NCBI GenBank assembly: GCA_026545765.1
Contig: CM048841.1
Coordinates: 72,538,217 to 72,602,216 of the forward strand
DNA: 64,000 nt
From: Plantago major
Taxonomy: Eukaryota; Streptophyta; Magnoliopsida; Lamiales; Plantaginaceae
Direction of reading: 5' to 3'
Positions 45,312 through 58,800 of the stretch are shown piece after piece (position 1 is the first letter of the stretch; every line of letters starts with the position of its first letter). The notes beneath the pieces were generated by a model. That model made no database searches and was not told the DNA's origin. It worked only from the letters and a program-made list of their open reading frames with translations. Both the position numbers and the translations under genes were made by a program.

Positions 45312-48300
45312 TTACTCGAGCTTCACTCTGTCTCCCTCCAGCTGCTGTTTTTTAGGTTCAGCAGGGAAGTATTTTACACCCACCAAATCACCAACCTCGC
45401 TGATTATCTGGTACAAGTTTCGAATTCCAAGGATTATTTAGAAGCATAAACTTGAACATTTAAATCAAGGGCTCACATGGTCGCTATGTACAGATCAGAA
45501 AGAGCAATTTTCCTCTCAAGTTTACATGAAGCAGGAAAAGTGACTCCCGCAAAACCTTTTTTAAGTCTTTCAGAAGTGTTGTAAAATAAAGATACTGCAA
45601 TAATGTTATAAATGTTTAATTTTAAAGAGACAAAGTCACAGCTAGTATGCACAGCCTCATGTTTTCCTGGACAAGTTTAATAATTGTATATAAAAGCTAA
45701 ACAATGTCTCTACAAATAAAGAAAATTGCAAATAATTCAGCTAATGACCTCAGTTGTAATATCACAACTTGTAGCATAGGATACTAGACATGCATGTATC
45801 ATTGACCTTGATTCCAGAATACAATCTGGTAGCATTCAGTTGAGCCTTTGTAGGTACACGGGTTTGAAATTCCACAATAAGGGAAAATATGAACCATAAG
45901 AACAGAAGTTGGGATTAATGAGTCCTTACCTCCAATGCTTTAACTAGATCTTCCCTTGTATGAGCAGCAGAGATGCAAATGCGGGCACGTGCCAGCAGCA
46001 ACGGGGTTGCTGGGAAAGCAACAGTCACGACAGCAAGCTACATTGTGAAACATCAAGTTACATTGCAGGTACTAATAAACTATGCAATAATCAACAAAAA
46101 AAGGAGTAGAAATACATGCTTACATTTCGTCTGAGGCATTCTCGTGAAAAGGCAGGAATTTTTGCCGGGTTGTAAAGCATTATGGGCATCACAGGTGAGT
46201 CATTATCACCAAGAACCTCAAAACCCATTTTATGTAGTTCTGACCGGAAGAAATTGCTATTCTCACGTATTCTTGCAAGTTTCTGGGCGCCTGCATAAGA
46301 AAATTCATTAGGTGTCAGTGTAGCTCTCTCATACGGAAATTTCTACAATGCAATGATTAGAGCTGGTTGTTGATAATGCCAGATTTAAAATACTAATGCC
46401 AGAGCAATGTTACTTTTACACTCCAGAACTAATATGTTGAACAAAAAAATAAAATTTGCTCCAACATTATCACCAACCATTAAAGTTTCATTTATTTGCT
46501 AATTGAGGTAGAAAAATCTCACCTCTGCTGGAACCATCTTCTCCAAGAATGACCTTAAGTGCAGAGATAATTTGCTGTGAAGCTGGAGGTGATATTGATG
46601 TGGCATAAAGATGAGCAGGACAGTTATACTTCAAATATTGTATAAGTTCCTGAGAAAAACGTACATGAAAACAATGCATTAAAGAAAAAGTTAAATTTTG
46701 TTTTTAGCATCAGATACTATTACTATATATTACTAGAAGTATTCTTCAAGATTTACAAGTATATCTCCCATCAAATTAATGAAAGCAAAAATAAAAATAA
46801 ATGACAAGATGCATGCACACTGCACAGAGGTAATATGTCCCTCATGTGCACAGAGTACTATATTAAGTGCCAATGTCCATTTATTATTACTCTAAACGAG
46901 TCATTTCAAACTCAACAGAAATACAAGCAACATACACAAGGTCCAACAGCTTATGCAGGAAGATTCTACAAGTCCATCATGGCATCAAATTTAAAATGTG
47001 AATTGTGTAGCCATATTTTACTGCATATTCCTTCAGTTTATCAACAAGCCATACATATGAGCAGATATGAGGAAAATAGTCGAGCGACCAACCTTAGATC
47101 CTGCAATATAACCACCACACGATCCAAATGATTTAGTGAAAGTTCCCATCATAATATCCACATCTGCTGTATCTACTCCTAAGAGCTCACAAACTCCCCT
47201 GCCAGATTTCCCAATAGCACCAATGCTGTGCGCCTCATCCAGATAAACATAAGCCTGTGAGAGAATCATTTTAATGAGGAAATTTTTTATATAAAACAGG
47301 GAGATAAATAAAAGAAAAGAAAACGGCATTCATAAAGCAGAAGAAAATTGAAGTGCAATAAACAGTTAACATTATCAAGCGAAAAACCAAAAAAAATCAC
47401 GTTCGGTAAGCCCAAAAACCGGAACCAATAATCTTCTGCTAAGGAGAGTAGGATGGCTAGACCAAATTCGAAATCCAGATTCAGATAGCTAATAGCAGTA
47501 TAGTTTAAAACAGTGCTACAGGCAGCAGGTTTCTGTATCAGATACCAAAGAAGAATAGATACCAAACAACAGAAGAGATGACATTTTGCATGGATAAGTA
47601 CCTTGTATTTCTTGCATATGGAAACAATCTCAGGAAACTTGCACAACTCTCCTTCCATACTATATATACCCTCCACCAATACTATAATCTTTTTCCAAGG
47701 TCTGTGCGTTCTAGGCTGTCCTTCAGCAATTTGTTCCCTCAGAACCTTCTCCAAATGTGATGGTGCTAGAGGACGGATAATTAATAAAAGAGTAAAAATG
47801 AGTGAGACGGTATATAATAAAATAAGGACTAGAAGGCGAAAATATTATTTCAACTTACTATTATGCTGAAACACTCGAACGGTAGCTCCAGACCCTCGTG
47901 CACCGTTAACAATAGAGTTATGGTTCAGAGAATCACTGATAATCAAACCTCCCTGTAAAAGAGAATTGAGTCAAGGTCGGTAACAAGCATGAAATAAAGG
48001 ATTCAAGATTCTCATACCTTCCCAATTAGAGCAGGAAGAATGGCCGAATTTGTGGCGTATCCCATGCCAAAAACTATGGCAGCAGGTTTTCCTACAAAAT
48101 CCGCTACACACTCCTCCAACTCAGCGTGCAATGTTGTTGTACCTGCTCAAAATTTCACTATTGTTAGTTGTTACTATCATCAGCAGCAGACCAGCAGCCA
48201 TAATAAAATGCATGAGACGGGTAAAATTCCAGCAGGGAAATGTATTACCTCCATCAACCCGAGTACTGCATGTACTCGAGGAAAATTTCTTCAAGGATTC

Positions 48301-49201
48301 AATTACACGAGGAGTGCAATACTCATCTGCAGCAGCAAACCCCAGATAGTTATATGATCCCAAGTTGAGGCATCGATGCACTTTTGTGGTTCGCCTACAA
48401 TGCAATACCATCACGTGAGCGAGTATTTTGAGTTTGACTGGCTTCTAATTCCTAATCCACAAATCGTCTATATCCATTTTGTTCAAACTCATGCATATAT
48501 TGCTATAAGATCAGTAATCATAAAAGTGAACAATAACAAACATAACGGCATGGGGTTAGAAAAGAAGATTACTGAAGCGTTTTGTTATTGTCGTGGGAGA
48601 CACGCTCCACCACATCAAACCAAGCATCAGGAGAGCTTGATATTGGTCTGTTAAAACAATCCTGCAAAGCGCAAGTGCATTACTGGTGTGAACCACAGTA
48701 GAAAAACAATCCAGCATTTCAACTCTCCAAAGCATATGTAAAATTTTCCAAGTCTTAAGTTCATTTCAGGCCTTTTCATAACAGAAATACATAACATTGC
48801 TTTTCAGAATTACATAAAATCCTACAGACAAACAACATGTAGGCATCCAAACAGGGCAATTCCAATCAGATCAAACACGAAATGCAAATCAAATCAAATC
48901 AAGGAACCTGAATTCGCAGATACAATCGCCGAATGTAGAAATCCTCAAGCCCCAAACAGATCGGCGCGTAGCCCTTCCATCACACAAAAACACAAAATCA
49001 ACATCAATTTTCAAAAAAAAAAAAAAATACGCACGCACATATTTCATAAACAGCGAAACATGAATGAATATTCACCTGGAGAGAGCTGTGGGACCACCAA
49101 TCGACGAACCTACGGAAGAAATCTCTCAGCTGACCGAACGCGAAGAGCAGACCGTAGCTGAAGTACGTCGTCAAGGCGGTGATGTAGGGGATCGTGATCA
49201 T
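45312..49201 (-). CDS. LCB2: Serine palmitoyltransferase long-chain base subunit 2
   Basis: LCB2 pairs with LCB1 in the ER membrane and condenses L-serine with palmitoyl-CoA to 3-ketosphinganine, the first step of sphingolipid synthesis. Twelve exons: 49201-49076, 48973-48908, 48661-48573, 48394-48249, 48142-48018, 47952-47859, 47765-47602, 47254-47093, 46649-46523, 46290-46124, 46037-45930, 45407-45312. All introns are GT-AG, and the exons sum to 1470 nt: 489 residues and a stop, the length of Arabidopsis LCB2. A hydrophobic N-terminus ([17 protein letters not shown]) fits membrane anchoring. The aminotransferase class-II core includes [43 protein letters not shown] and the PLP lysine at residue 311 in [13 protein letters not shown]. 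The C-terminus is EGDRVKLE. No break is seen; it appears functional. Confidence 0.97.
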
Positions 49202-49360
49202 GGCGGCGGCGACGATCGGATCTGAGGGAGGAGATGAGCTGAGCCGCCTCTACTGAGATCCCAATGCAATGATGTGATTGATTGATGTATAAATGAAAGA
49301 TTACAGAGTTTTAGAGAGAGAAAGAGAAGAAGAAGGGGAAATAATCAGCTGGATGATGAT

Positions 49361-49369
49361 TTTATTATA
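49361..49369 (-). promoter_or_regulatory. TATA-like element of LCB2
   Basis: Minus strand TATAATAAA about 160 bp upstream of the LCB2 start, set between GA/CT-rich tracts (49313-49341 and 49371-49382) common in plant leaders and core promoters. Confidence 0.4.
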
Positions 49370-49389
49370 GAGAGAGAGAGAGGGGATTG

Positions 49390-49786
49390 GGTATCTTTTC
49401 GGTTTGACCCTCCTCCTCCTCTCTAAATTTTGATTTTCTCTTTTACTTTTCCAAACCGAGTTTCAAAAGTCCTTTTTTGATATGCACAGAGAATGTTCCT
49501 TCAATTTTGCCTTGGGTTAGGATCTGGTGCGGTGGGGGGTACAGTAACTAAACGTAGGGCCTCGTTAATAACCGTATTCTGCGGATTACAGATAGATTTG
49601 AGGCCATTAGCCAACCGTTTTCCATGCTGTGAAACAGAACGGCAGAACACTGAACACCATTGAGTTTTACTTTGCCAACTTGTACCTAGTTGCAATTCCT
49701 CCTACCCTCAATCCTCAATTACCTCTTTTCTTTTTTCTTTTTTTTTAATCCTCAATTACCTTGATAATAAGGTAATATTGAACTTA
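49390..49786. other. LCB2 upstream region, no gene seen
   Basis: Intergenic. Contains a T-rich tract (49725-49747) and a duplicated TCCTCAATTACCT (about 49711 and 49749). No other feature is supported. Confidence 0.5.
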
Positions 49787-50284
49787 GACCACTCACTATG
49801 CACGACCAAAAATTGGTCGTGTCGCGCAGCGACTCCTCCCTACGACCAAAAACTGTCACTGTGGTAGTGGTCGTGGAAATTTTTTTAATTTTTTTATTAC
49901 TTATAATAGTTATATTAATAAGAATATTAAACTGTAACGAAGATTTGGAGTTAGAAATGGTGTTTTTTAACAAAATATAAAATATAGTACGACATAGGTG
50001 AATTGTGAAGTGTGAATAAGTATGCATTCCCTGTTGTCATTTCGTAGATCTCAAAAAAATATAACAATTGGTATAATTTTTATTTTTTTAAAATTCGAAT
50101 TGATAAAAAAATAGAAAAACAAAATAAAATGGGGCTGGGCCCATGTGAGGCCCAGCCAAAAAACGGAAGCTCAGGAAGTTGCTGGGAGCTGTGGGGGAGC
50201 AACCGCTCCCCCACGGTTGCCCATAGTGGGGCAGCGTGGAGCGGGAGCGATCGCTCCTTCACGGTTGCCCCATAGTGGGCGGTC
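49787..50284. mobile_element. PIF/Harbinger-type MITE
   Basis: Ends GACCACTCACTATG and CATAGTGGGCGGTC are inverted repeats with two mismatches, flanked by TTA (49784-49786 and 50285-50287), the Harbinger target signature. The interior holds further palindromes (ACCAAAAATTGGT; GAGCGGGAGCGATCGCTCC). Confidence 0.82.
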
Positions 50285-50379
50285 TTAGATCCTTCGAGGA
50301 TTAAAAGAGACTGACGAACACTATGATTATAATCGAAAACATAAAGAATTTTATTAAAAATATCGATGCTATGTTTATA

Positions 50380-50619
50380 CTCCCTCCGTCCCGATTTCAT
50401 CTTCCCGCGGGCCCGGACACAAGATTTAAGAGAAAAGTGAATAAAGTAGGAGAGATGTTGACAAAGTAGAAAAGATAGTAAATAATGTATGACAAATAAT
50501 GTATAAAATAGGAGATATAATGTATAAAGTAGGAGAGAAAATTTTCATTTAAGAGATTAGAAGATGAAATTGGGACGGACCAAAATGGAATGCGAGAAGA
50601 TGAAACTGGGACGGAGAAG
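50380..50619. mobile_element. Stowaway MITE
   Basis: CTCCCTCCGTCCCG at the left and GGGACGGAGAAG at the right, with TA at 50378-50379 and 50620-50621. Confidence 0.88.
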
Positions 50620-50770
50620 TATATACAAAATGTATGTAAAAAATTATTGCTATTATTTAATACATTCTAATTATGCAAAAAATATCAGTATGTCCATAGG
50701 TTCAATATCAATTCGTTATGTATGATTGGACATTTCAAAAATCATGAAAAGAATCATCCCCTCAGTTTTA

Positions 50771-51001
50771 CTTCCTCCGTCCCGGATTAATCTTGATTTT
50801 TAAATTTTTTTTTTTTGATTAATTATCGTTAAATCAATGTAAAATGTTCAATTTTTTTATATAATGAAAATTTAGTCCCTAAAGTTTCATTATATAAAAA
50901 AATTGAACATTTTACATTGGCGGTTTAACATTAATTCGTAGTCAAAGTTGAAAAAATTTGACCTCAAAAAGTTAAAGCGGAAAGTTTGATTCGGGACGTA
51001 G
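50771..51001. mobile_element. Stowaway-like MITE with strong internal palindrome
   Basis: CTTCCTCCGTCCCGG at the left and CGGGACGTAG at the right, flanked by TA. The centre (about 50840-50925) is a long palindrome around TTTAGTCCCTAAA. Confidence 0.78.
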
Positions 51002-51199
51002 TATGGTAATGCTTACAGACTGATGTTAACAATTAGTCAATTACTAACTTATACTACTAGCACTTAGTTTTGAATGATACTACTTTTCAACGGAAGTTCA
51101 TATTATTTGAAATTTTGATTAATGAACAATTGTTCTCTCATCCATACAGTAACGTTATTTATCATTTTATGTGACACAAGGTTGGATATCCATACTCCA

Positions 51200-51840
51200 T
51201 GCTGTGTGACAGTCGCTCGTGTCGCAGCGCTACGTGTTGCTCTAACCGCCTACGTCGCTTTAAATTATTTAAATATATTTAAAAAAATATATTTTTGCTC
51301 TAACCGGAATCCGCCACGAAAGCTTGATCGAAGCTTCCGCCATGGACTGCCGAAGCTCCGGCCACACCACTGCCGGAGCTCCGGTGGAAGCTCCAATCTA
51401 TTTTTTTTTTTTAATTGAGCTTCCGCCATTGATCGGAGCTTCCGCCATGGAAGCTCCAGATCTGGAGCTTCCACGCGGGGAAGCTCCCGATCCGGAGCTT
51501 CCATGGCGGAAGCTCAATTAAAAAAAAAAGAAAAAAAAGAAAGAAGATCGGAACTTCCACCGGAGCTCCGGCAGTGATTTTGGTGGTGGTGTGCGGTGTT
51601 GGTGGTGGGGAAGAAGATGGTGGGTGGTGGTGTTGGTGCGGTGGTAGTGGGTGGTGGTGGGGATTGGGGAAGGTGAGTTAAAATTTTAATAATTAAATTT
51701 TTTTGAAGAATTTAATAGTTTTAAAAAAAATATATTTTTTATTTTTTAATAGCGTTAATTTTTTAATATATCAAAAATATTTTATTTAAATAATTTAAAG
51801 CAACGTAGACGGTTAGAAATGACGTAAAGCGGTTAAGAAC
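51200..51840. mobile_element. Second foldback (MULE-like) element
   Basis: Left arm CTCTAACCGCCTACGTCGCTTTAAATTATTTAAAT (about 51240-51275) is repeated inverted at about 51786-51820. The outer borders are uncertain. The interior carries GGAGCTTCC palindromes, then GGTGGTGG-rich sequence (51580-51665). No coding capacity. Its ends differ from those of the element at 342-1902. Confidence 0.6.
51310..51520. repeat. GGAGCTTCCGCCATGG palindromic core
   Basis: Repeated GGAGCTTCC, GAAGCTCC, CCATGG and CCGGAGCTCCGG words in both orientations. Closely similar in vocabulary to 620-791. Confidence 0.78.
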
Positions 51841-51999
51841 ACCTTTTGCAACACAAGAAGCATTGGCGCCATTACAGAAGAATCTGACACGCCGACGTCG
51901 ACACCGATCGACGTTAGGCATGACACCCGAATCGACAGTAGAAAATCTGAAGTTACTTGTAAAGTTGTGCTTGAATACAAGCATTGTCATGTTGTTCGT

Positions 52000-53218
52000 G
52001 TTTGTCTATCAAATGGTTACAAGAGAGAAAATTATTTAATAATTTTCCAAGATAAAGGTTGCACTTGCATGTGCATATCACCCATATATACTTAAATTTT
52101 CTAAATATTAGGAAAATCACAAATACAAATGTAGAGTGTGTCATACATTTGTGATGTGATAGATAAGTTTCCTTTATATAGTAAGACTCTTTTTACAAAA
52201 AATTTGACTTCATAATGTATCGGTGCAAGTTCATGAGTCAGATGATGTAGATCATGAATGAACATGACTAAATCTGGTTCCAGGATATTCAATACTACTA
52301 GCAAGAATTGCATAATTGACAATACGGTGCACATTGTAAACTCTAAAATTTTGTGGATAGATTATTGTATTATTTTACCTATTTAATTTATTATCACCTG
52401 CAGATCCAAATTAATCAATCCATATATATTATAAAGATAGGTTGCTATTCTCATTCTTACATATGCTAGAGCCTCCAAAATCCTATGTGGAATTTCCCAT
52501 CTATTTTTTTTTTTATTTTTTAAATACACAAAAAATGAAACCCTCAATTAATGATTTGAGATTGTGTACCACAATTACAATAAAAACGTTAGTTACTCAT
52601 AGTCTAAGAAAAGAATGTTAATTAATAGTGTATAATTGCAGCTTTGATTTGACTTCATCAAATCTTGATTGAATACTAATTCGGTTTCTATTAATTGTAG
52701 TAAAATGGTGGCAAAGTTCAAACCCAAGTATTTCAGATCATATTTCTATTCCAAACCTCACACATATAACATTTGAAAGCAAAGGAGGAATTTATTCATA
52801 TTTTATTTGTATTTTCAGATCCTATTTAATTATGTTGTGATATATGGTCAAAGGCAATATTGATGTACGTATTAGTGCAAAAAGAAACGTCATTCGCTTC
52901 AAAGATCCCCCAAAAATCAGACAATTAGTAATTATTTCCAGCAATTCAGGACCATGATCTTTTCAAACTGAGAGAAATCCACCCACTATCTCTATATATA
53001 GGCTTGTACACAAAATGTTTTGCAGCATCAACAATATCAATCCCACCGTGCCCATTGAACGGTTTTGTTGACAGCAGTGCCTTGAGGCGTTTGAAATTAC
53101 GTCGATTCTACAAGATTGTCGAACTCCCAATGGTGTTTAAGATTCCTGGCCATAGTTGTCATGGAAAGATCTGGACCATAGTTTGTTTTCGTTAGATATG
53201 TATTTGAATCTTATGTTA
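52000..53218. other. Intergenic, no gene seen
   Basis: AT-rich. A TATA-like CTCTATATATAG at 52990-53001 precedes a short open frame lacking an ATG start and any recognisable domain, so no gene is called. Confidence 0.5.
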
Positions 53219-53220
53219 TA

Positions 53221-53472
53221 CTCCCTCCATTTCAGAAAAAAAGTGTTACATTTTATTTATAAATAATCGTTTCACGTTTGATTAATTTACTCTTAAACGA
53301 TATTAATAAATAAATTATTAAAATTATATAATGAAAATTTAGTAATTAAATTTTTATTATATGATTTTATTAAATTATTTACTATTATCGTTTATGAGTA
53401 ATTTGTGGTCAAACTCGAAGACAGTTGACCGGTCAAAGTCAAAATGTAACACTTTCTCTGAAATGGAGGGAG
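53221..53472. mobile_element. Stowaway MITE
   Basis: CTCCCTCCATTTCAGA at the left and TCTGAAATGGAGGGAG at the right, perfect inverted ends extending into AGTGTTACATTTT, with TA at 53219-53220 and 53473-53474. Confidence 0.93.
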
Positions 53473-53873
53473 TATTTTACAATACCAACATAGAGACATT
53501 CCAGAAGCTAGCTGCCCTACGGATTTTATTCAACGTTATCATTAAAAGTCTAACCATAACACACAACATATCACGACCAATGCCGAGTTTTTTATCTGCA
53601 TGGCTCATGGTACGATTTATATTTTAACGAGCTAAAGGTGTATAGTCCTATACCATACATCCGCTTTGTTCTATAATTTTTGTAACATGGAAAATATGTC
53701 TTTGTGTAACCACAGGTTGATGCGCTAGCTAATCGAAACTATACGAAGTTAAACAAAGGGACCTCCAGGTTGTTTATATATGTTAGGCCACACTGAGGCC
53801 GCATGCACATGAATGTTATTCAACAGTGACAAACATTTTAGAATTCAAGGACAAAAAATGTCAGTTGATGAGT

Positions 53874-53876
53874 TAC

Positions 53877-53954
<78 letters not shown>

Positions 53955-53967
53955 GTATATATATATG
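53874..53967. repeat. (AT)n/(GTATAT)n microsatellite
   Basis: About 94 bp of AT dinucleotides punctuated by TATG. Confidence 0.95.
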
Positions 53968-54795
53968 GTAGACCAGGTGGTTTACAGAAAGTAGAGAATT
54001 GAAGGTTACGCTATGCTCGACGCACAAGTCCGTCCATGCGGCATGGAATCCAAAAGATAATACCAAGCAAATGAAAATATTTTGCCCGTCCATCATCTCC
54101 CTTATCCTTATGCGAGTTATATTGAATGTAACGGACGTTGCTTGGTTGATTTCGAGACCCTGTGTTATGTTAACGTATTGTTGTATCATTGAATGAATAT
54201 ATAGATTGATAATGATGATATGATGATGATCGTTCTTAATTTACGAGATTACATTTTCTAGATTAGATTATAATTAAATGCCCGCACATCGACACTTTCA
54301 AGTTCGGAAAAGAATTGCCGAAAATAAACTCATATTGACTTTAATATTCAGCATAATAATGGATACTTTAGTAGATTAAGGGTTGAAAAAAATCAAACTT
54401 AATACCATAATACTCATGAATACGTATGATGTTAACCCAATAGTACTTATCATTTTTCTTTAAACAACAATTTTTTTATTAATAACGTTGATTTATGATA
54501 CAGCGAGCATAAAGAATGCTTTTCAAACGACCACCATTACAAGAGATAGAACAACACTCAGTGTGTGATCTCCATACAAATTTCTAACTCAAGGGATTTA
54601 GATTCTACATTATTTAGATGTGTAGATGTAAAGTAACACAATTCAACACACAAAAAAAAAAAAAAAAGAAAATGAATTGATTGAAGTAGCTACGTGATAG
54701 ATTCACAATGAATCACTTGATACCCTGCTAAATATTCTAATTATGTATGTGTAACCACAATTTGAACAATTACATGTAAGTTCGAATAAATTATA

Positions 54796-55040
54796 CTTCC
54801 TCTATCCCACTAAACATGTCTCACTTATTTTCAGCATTGTTTTTAAGAAAGTCAATAGTTTATAGTTTGTTGTATGAGAGAAAATTGATAAGGAATAGAG
54901 AAGGTATGAGAGATAGAAGAGATAATAAAGTAAAGATGATAGTGATTAGTGGATTTATTTTTTGCTATTTTAAAAATGAGACTATATTAACAGGACAACC
55001 ATAAAAAGAGAGTGAGACATGTTTAACAGGATGGAGGGAG
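54796..55040. mobile_element. Stowaway MITE
   Basis: CTTCCTCTATCCCACTAAACATGTCTCAC at the left and GTGAGACATGTTTAACAGGATGGAGGGAG at the right, TA on both sides. Confidence 0.88.
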
Positions 55041-55439
55041 TATTTTTCGAAAACAATATATCAAACATGTGTGGGGGGCCGCTCATATCGATGTAATTGA
55101 TAAAATCACATAGACTCATATGAGAAATATGCATTTATTGGGGAATTATATGTAATAAAATGAAAAATCACAAAAATGAAAAAAGGAATTTAATTTTTTA
55201 ATTTTTTTATAGAATTTCCAACTTAATTTCTTCAAATAAGTTAGATCTCAATTACATAAATTGGATCAAAACAACTTAACATAGTAATTCATCACCATAT
55301 TCTCAAAATACTAATATTAAACACATTTATATTCGAAAAATTGATAGTTTTGTTTATTCATATTTTCTTATAAGCGTTGATAACTTTTTTCCTGTATTTT
55401 CTATATGAGACAATACTATGATCATTAAAATATACTTCT

Positions 55440-56440
55440 AAGTTGGGAAGTAAATTCGAAGCGTAAACTAAATTCTAGCAATGAGGTTATTCTACATTGG
55501 GAACTCAATTTGGATGTCTGATCATAGGTACTAAATTGAATGACACACTAAACCTTAAGAATATGGAATTATGTTCGAATGGTAAACTAACTCTAAGAAG
55601 GAGATACTTCCCACTCGGAAACTCAATTTGAATGTCAAACGAACTCTAAGAATGAGACCATTCCAAGTTGGAAACTCAGTTCGAACAGTAATTAGATATT
55701 TTCAACTTGGAAACTCAATTGAAGGCAAACCAACTTTAACAATGGCACAATTGCAACTTGAAAGCTGAATTCGAAAGTCTAACCAACTCTAAAATTAGTA
55801 TAAATCCAACTTGGGAACTTTGTTTGAATAGAAACTACACTATATGTGAAAAAAATCGTAAGAATGGAATAATCAAACTCAGGAAATCAATCCAATCATC
55901 AATTCAAACTTGGGAGTTCATTTCAAAAGTAAATTCAACTCTGAAATGAGATAATTCTCATAAGAAAACTCAATTGAAGGTCAAACCAACTGTACGAATT
56001 GGATAATTCAAACTTGGGAATCTATGTTTTGAAGAATAACCATACTAAATGGGAAAATACTCTTAAAATTAAGGGAACAATTCTAATATAGGAACTAGAT
56101 TCGAATGGCAATCTCAACTTTAAGAATGTCATAATTCTAACTTGGAAACTCTGCTCGAATGGCAAACAAACTCTACGGATGATATAACCCCCACTTGAAA
56201 ACTCAATTTTAATGTCAAACCAACTCTAATAAGAATGATATTATTTCAAATTGGAAATTCTGTCCGAACGATAAACTCAATTCTGGGTATGGAACAATTC
56301 CAACTTGGGAACTCAATTTGAAGGCAAACCGACTCTAAGAATGGTATAATTGCAACTCGAAAACTCAATTTGAATGTCAAACCAACTTTAAAAATAGGAT
56401 GGAGCCAACTTAAAGAACTTTAAATTAAGTGTTAAAGTTA
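55440..56440. repeat. Diverged tandem repeat array, block 1
   Basis: A degenerate unit of roughly 50-60 bp recurs throughout: AACTTGGGAACTCAATT followed by (C/T)GAA(T/G)G(G/T)CAAACC, then AACTCTAAGAATGAGATAATT. At least 15 recognisable units, with many substitutions and small indels. Non-coding. Confidence 0.75.
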
Positions 56441-56766
56441 GTCGAAAATGGAAAAGGCTTTTGTTAGATATATACTAGCAACAACATAACACACTACATT
56501 TATCAAAGAAAAAAAAATTATATAATAAAATTTTGTAATTGGAGAAAGGGAAAAAAATCAAACATGACAAATAAAAGAGGAAAAATTGCGTTAGCGGGAT
56601 CCATACCTTGCATCTTTTACTTAAAGAGTGATACATGCATGTAAGCTCCATATTGAAATTTGATAAGTAATTAAGATTGACGAATGAGATTTAAATTGAA
56701 TTTAAAATTTAATGACAACTTGTGGCTTATTATACTAAAAATAATATATATTATGCGTTAATACTA

Positions 56767-57083
56767 CTACCTCTGCCCGTCCCAAGTTTCCATTAATTAG
56801 GATAACAAAATTAGGAAAATTGAGGTATTAAATTTTTTTAATGGAAAATATATTTAAAAAATGAACAAAAAATTGATAGTAGGTTGATGTGGAAAGTTGA
56901 GTATTATTTAAAAGAATAATGAATAAAAAAAGATAATGAGTTGGTAAAAGTTGTAAATATGAGTATGTTGTGAGGGTATTAGTAAAGTGAGGTATATAGT
57001 TCAATTGCTAAAATTTAAAATGGAAGCTTTTTGTGGGAAGACATAAATGAAAAAATGGAAAACTTGGGATGGGACGAAAGAAC
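56767..57083. mobile_element. Stowaway-like MITE
   Basis: CTACCTCTGCCCGTCCCAAGTTT at the left and AAACTTGGGATGGGACGAAAG at the right, inverted. The TA duplication is less certain at the right end. Interrupts spacer DNA between repeat blocks. Confidence 0.65.
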
Positions 57084-57699
57084 TACTTATTACATAATTT
57101 ATTTTCATTTTAAAAATTTTATTTTAATTAATATACATAAATTAGTTTGAATTTTAATTGCAGTTACATTACATATACTATATATTTAATGGAAAGACTA
57201 GAAATGGGTTGACTTCGATGCTGGGATGTTTAACCGCATGCTATATTTTTTTTTCCATGAAAAAGTAGATATGGATTGATTTCGATGAAGTGACTCCCAA
57301 CCTAAATTTGTAAAATTGGAGAAGATGAACATAATTCAATGAGACACTCTTAGCATAGCATTAGAAAATCAAACCCCTGGGAAGTGAATAGCTGCAATAG
57401 CAATCTTTTATTGGTGGGCAAGGTTTTTTCTTCTTTATTTCCTTAATATTTCGGATCAAATTGGATTAATCTGAAATCCAAAGATTTATCCGATCTGATC
57501 CAAAATCTGAAAAATTCTAATTCGAAATCCAAATCCTAACACAGCGGATCGTACTGTTCAGACCGGTTTTGGATTCGGACCATATGTACACCAATATTAA
57601 AATTAGAAATGATGATATGACTGTAGAGTATTAAAAATGAATTTCACCTGCTGGGAACGAAACACGCCCTTAACATACACAACTTTTTACCATCCTGTG

Positions 57700-58060
57700 T
57701 AAAATCAACTCTGAGAGTGAGATATTTTCATGGCACACCAACTCAGTGAATTGGATAATTACAATTTGAGAATTCTAATCCAAAAGTAAACAACAATATA
57801 TGTGAAAACATTATCACGGGAAACCCCAACTTGAGAACGCAATGCGAAAGGCAAACCGACTTTAAGAATAAGATAATTACAAATTGGGACTTGATTTGAA
57901 GGGTAACACACTACATGAGAAAAATACTCTAAGATATAATAGTTTCAATTTGAGAACTTAATTCGAAGGGTAAACGGACTCTAATTATAAGATAATGACA
58001 ATATGAGAACTTTATTTGAATAGTAAACTACGCTATATGGGAAATACTCTAGGAGATAAA
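57700..58060. repeat. Diverged tandem repeat array, block 2
   Basis: Same vocabulary as block 1 (AACTTGAGAACGCAATGCGAA, CTAAGAATAAGATAATTACAA). Confidence 0.7.
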
Positions 58061-58800
58061 GGTAAAGTGAATAATAAAATGAAATTTAAATAAAAGGAAA
58101 AATTCTTATGGTAGCCATTAAATTGGGGCTAATAACATATTCAACCCTTCTATTGAAACAATAACAATCACATCCATAAAATGAACCGAGTAATTTATGA
58201 TATTACAAATAGGCCCAAAAGTCAAACCTGCACATGGAATTGCATTTTGCTTATGTGGCGGTAAAAGTTAGGCTATTCATGAAAATGCCATTGAATATTT
58301 GATTTTGAGTTTCTTTAATTATTTCTCTTTATTTTCTTTTATTTCTATTTTTCTTTTTATTTGCTAGGTTTAACCAATTGCAATTCAAGTCCTTCAAAAA
58401 GATCTAATTTTCTACTGTCCACCCATGGGTTTCCTAAAAACCTCAAACAAGTCCCTTAATTTTTAAATTAAAGTGAAACATCAATCAAATACCAAAATCG
58501 ACTTCAAACATGAAAAATCATCATGGTTCAAAGGTTTTAACTATTAAAACATCTCTAAATTGAAGTTGTATAAACAACTTTGATTGGAGCTTTAAATATA
58601 ACTCTGATCGGATCGCTGTATTTTGAAGGTTTGAATAAAAAAATAAAAGAAGAGAAGAGGAATATGGAAAGGGAAGAAAGTGGGTTTGTGAGTTTTTATT
58701 TTACCTTTTCTATAATGAATAAAATATTTTAGTTTCTCTTTTGCTTTTTCTTTAATTTTTCATGAGAGAGAGAGAGAGAGATTTGGTCAACTATAGAGGC
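58061..58800. other. Spacer between repeat blocks, no gene seen
   Basis: AT-rich, with a (GA)n run at about 58766-58782. Together with the LINE fragment next to it, it separates array blocks 2 and 3 and may be one inserted sequence. Confidence 0.4.

Noticed and set aside
47287..47754. 155-codon frame in the LCB2 region
   Set aside because: It is exon 7 read through into its intron; the spliced model explains the gene fully.
53004..53195. Short open frame behind a TATA-like motif
   Set aside because: No ATG at the start, no recognisable domain and no supporting splice structure.
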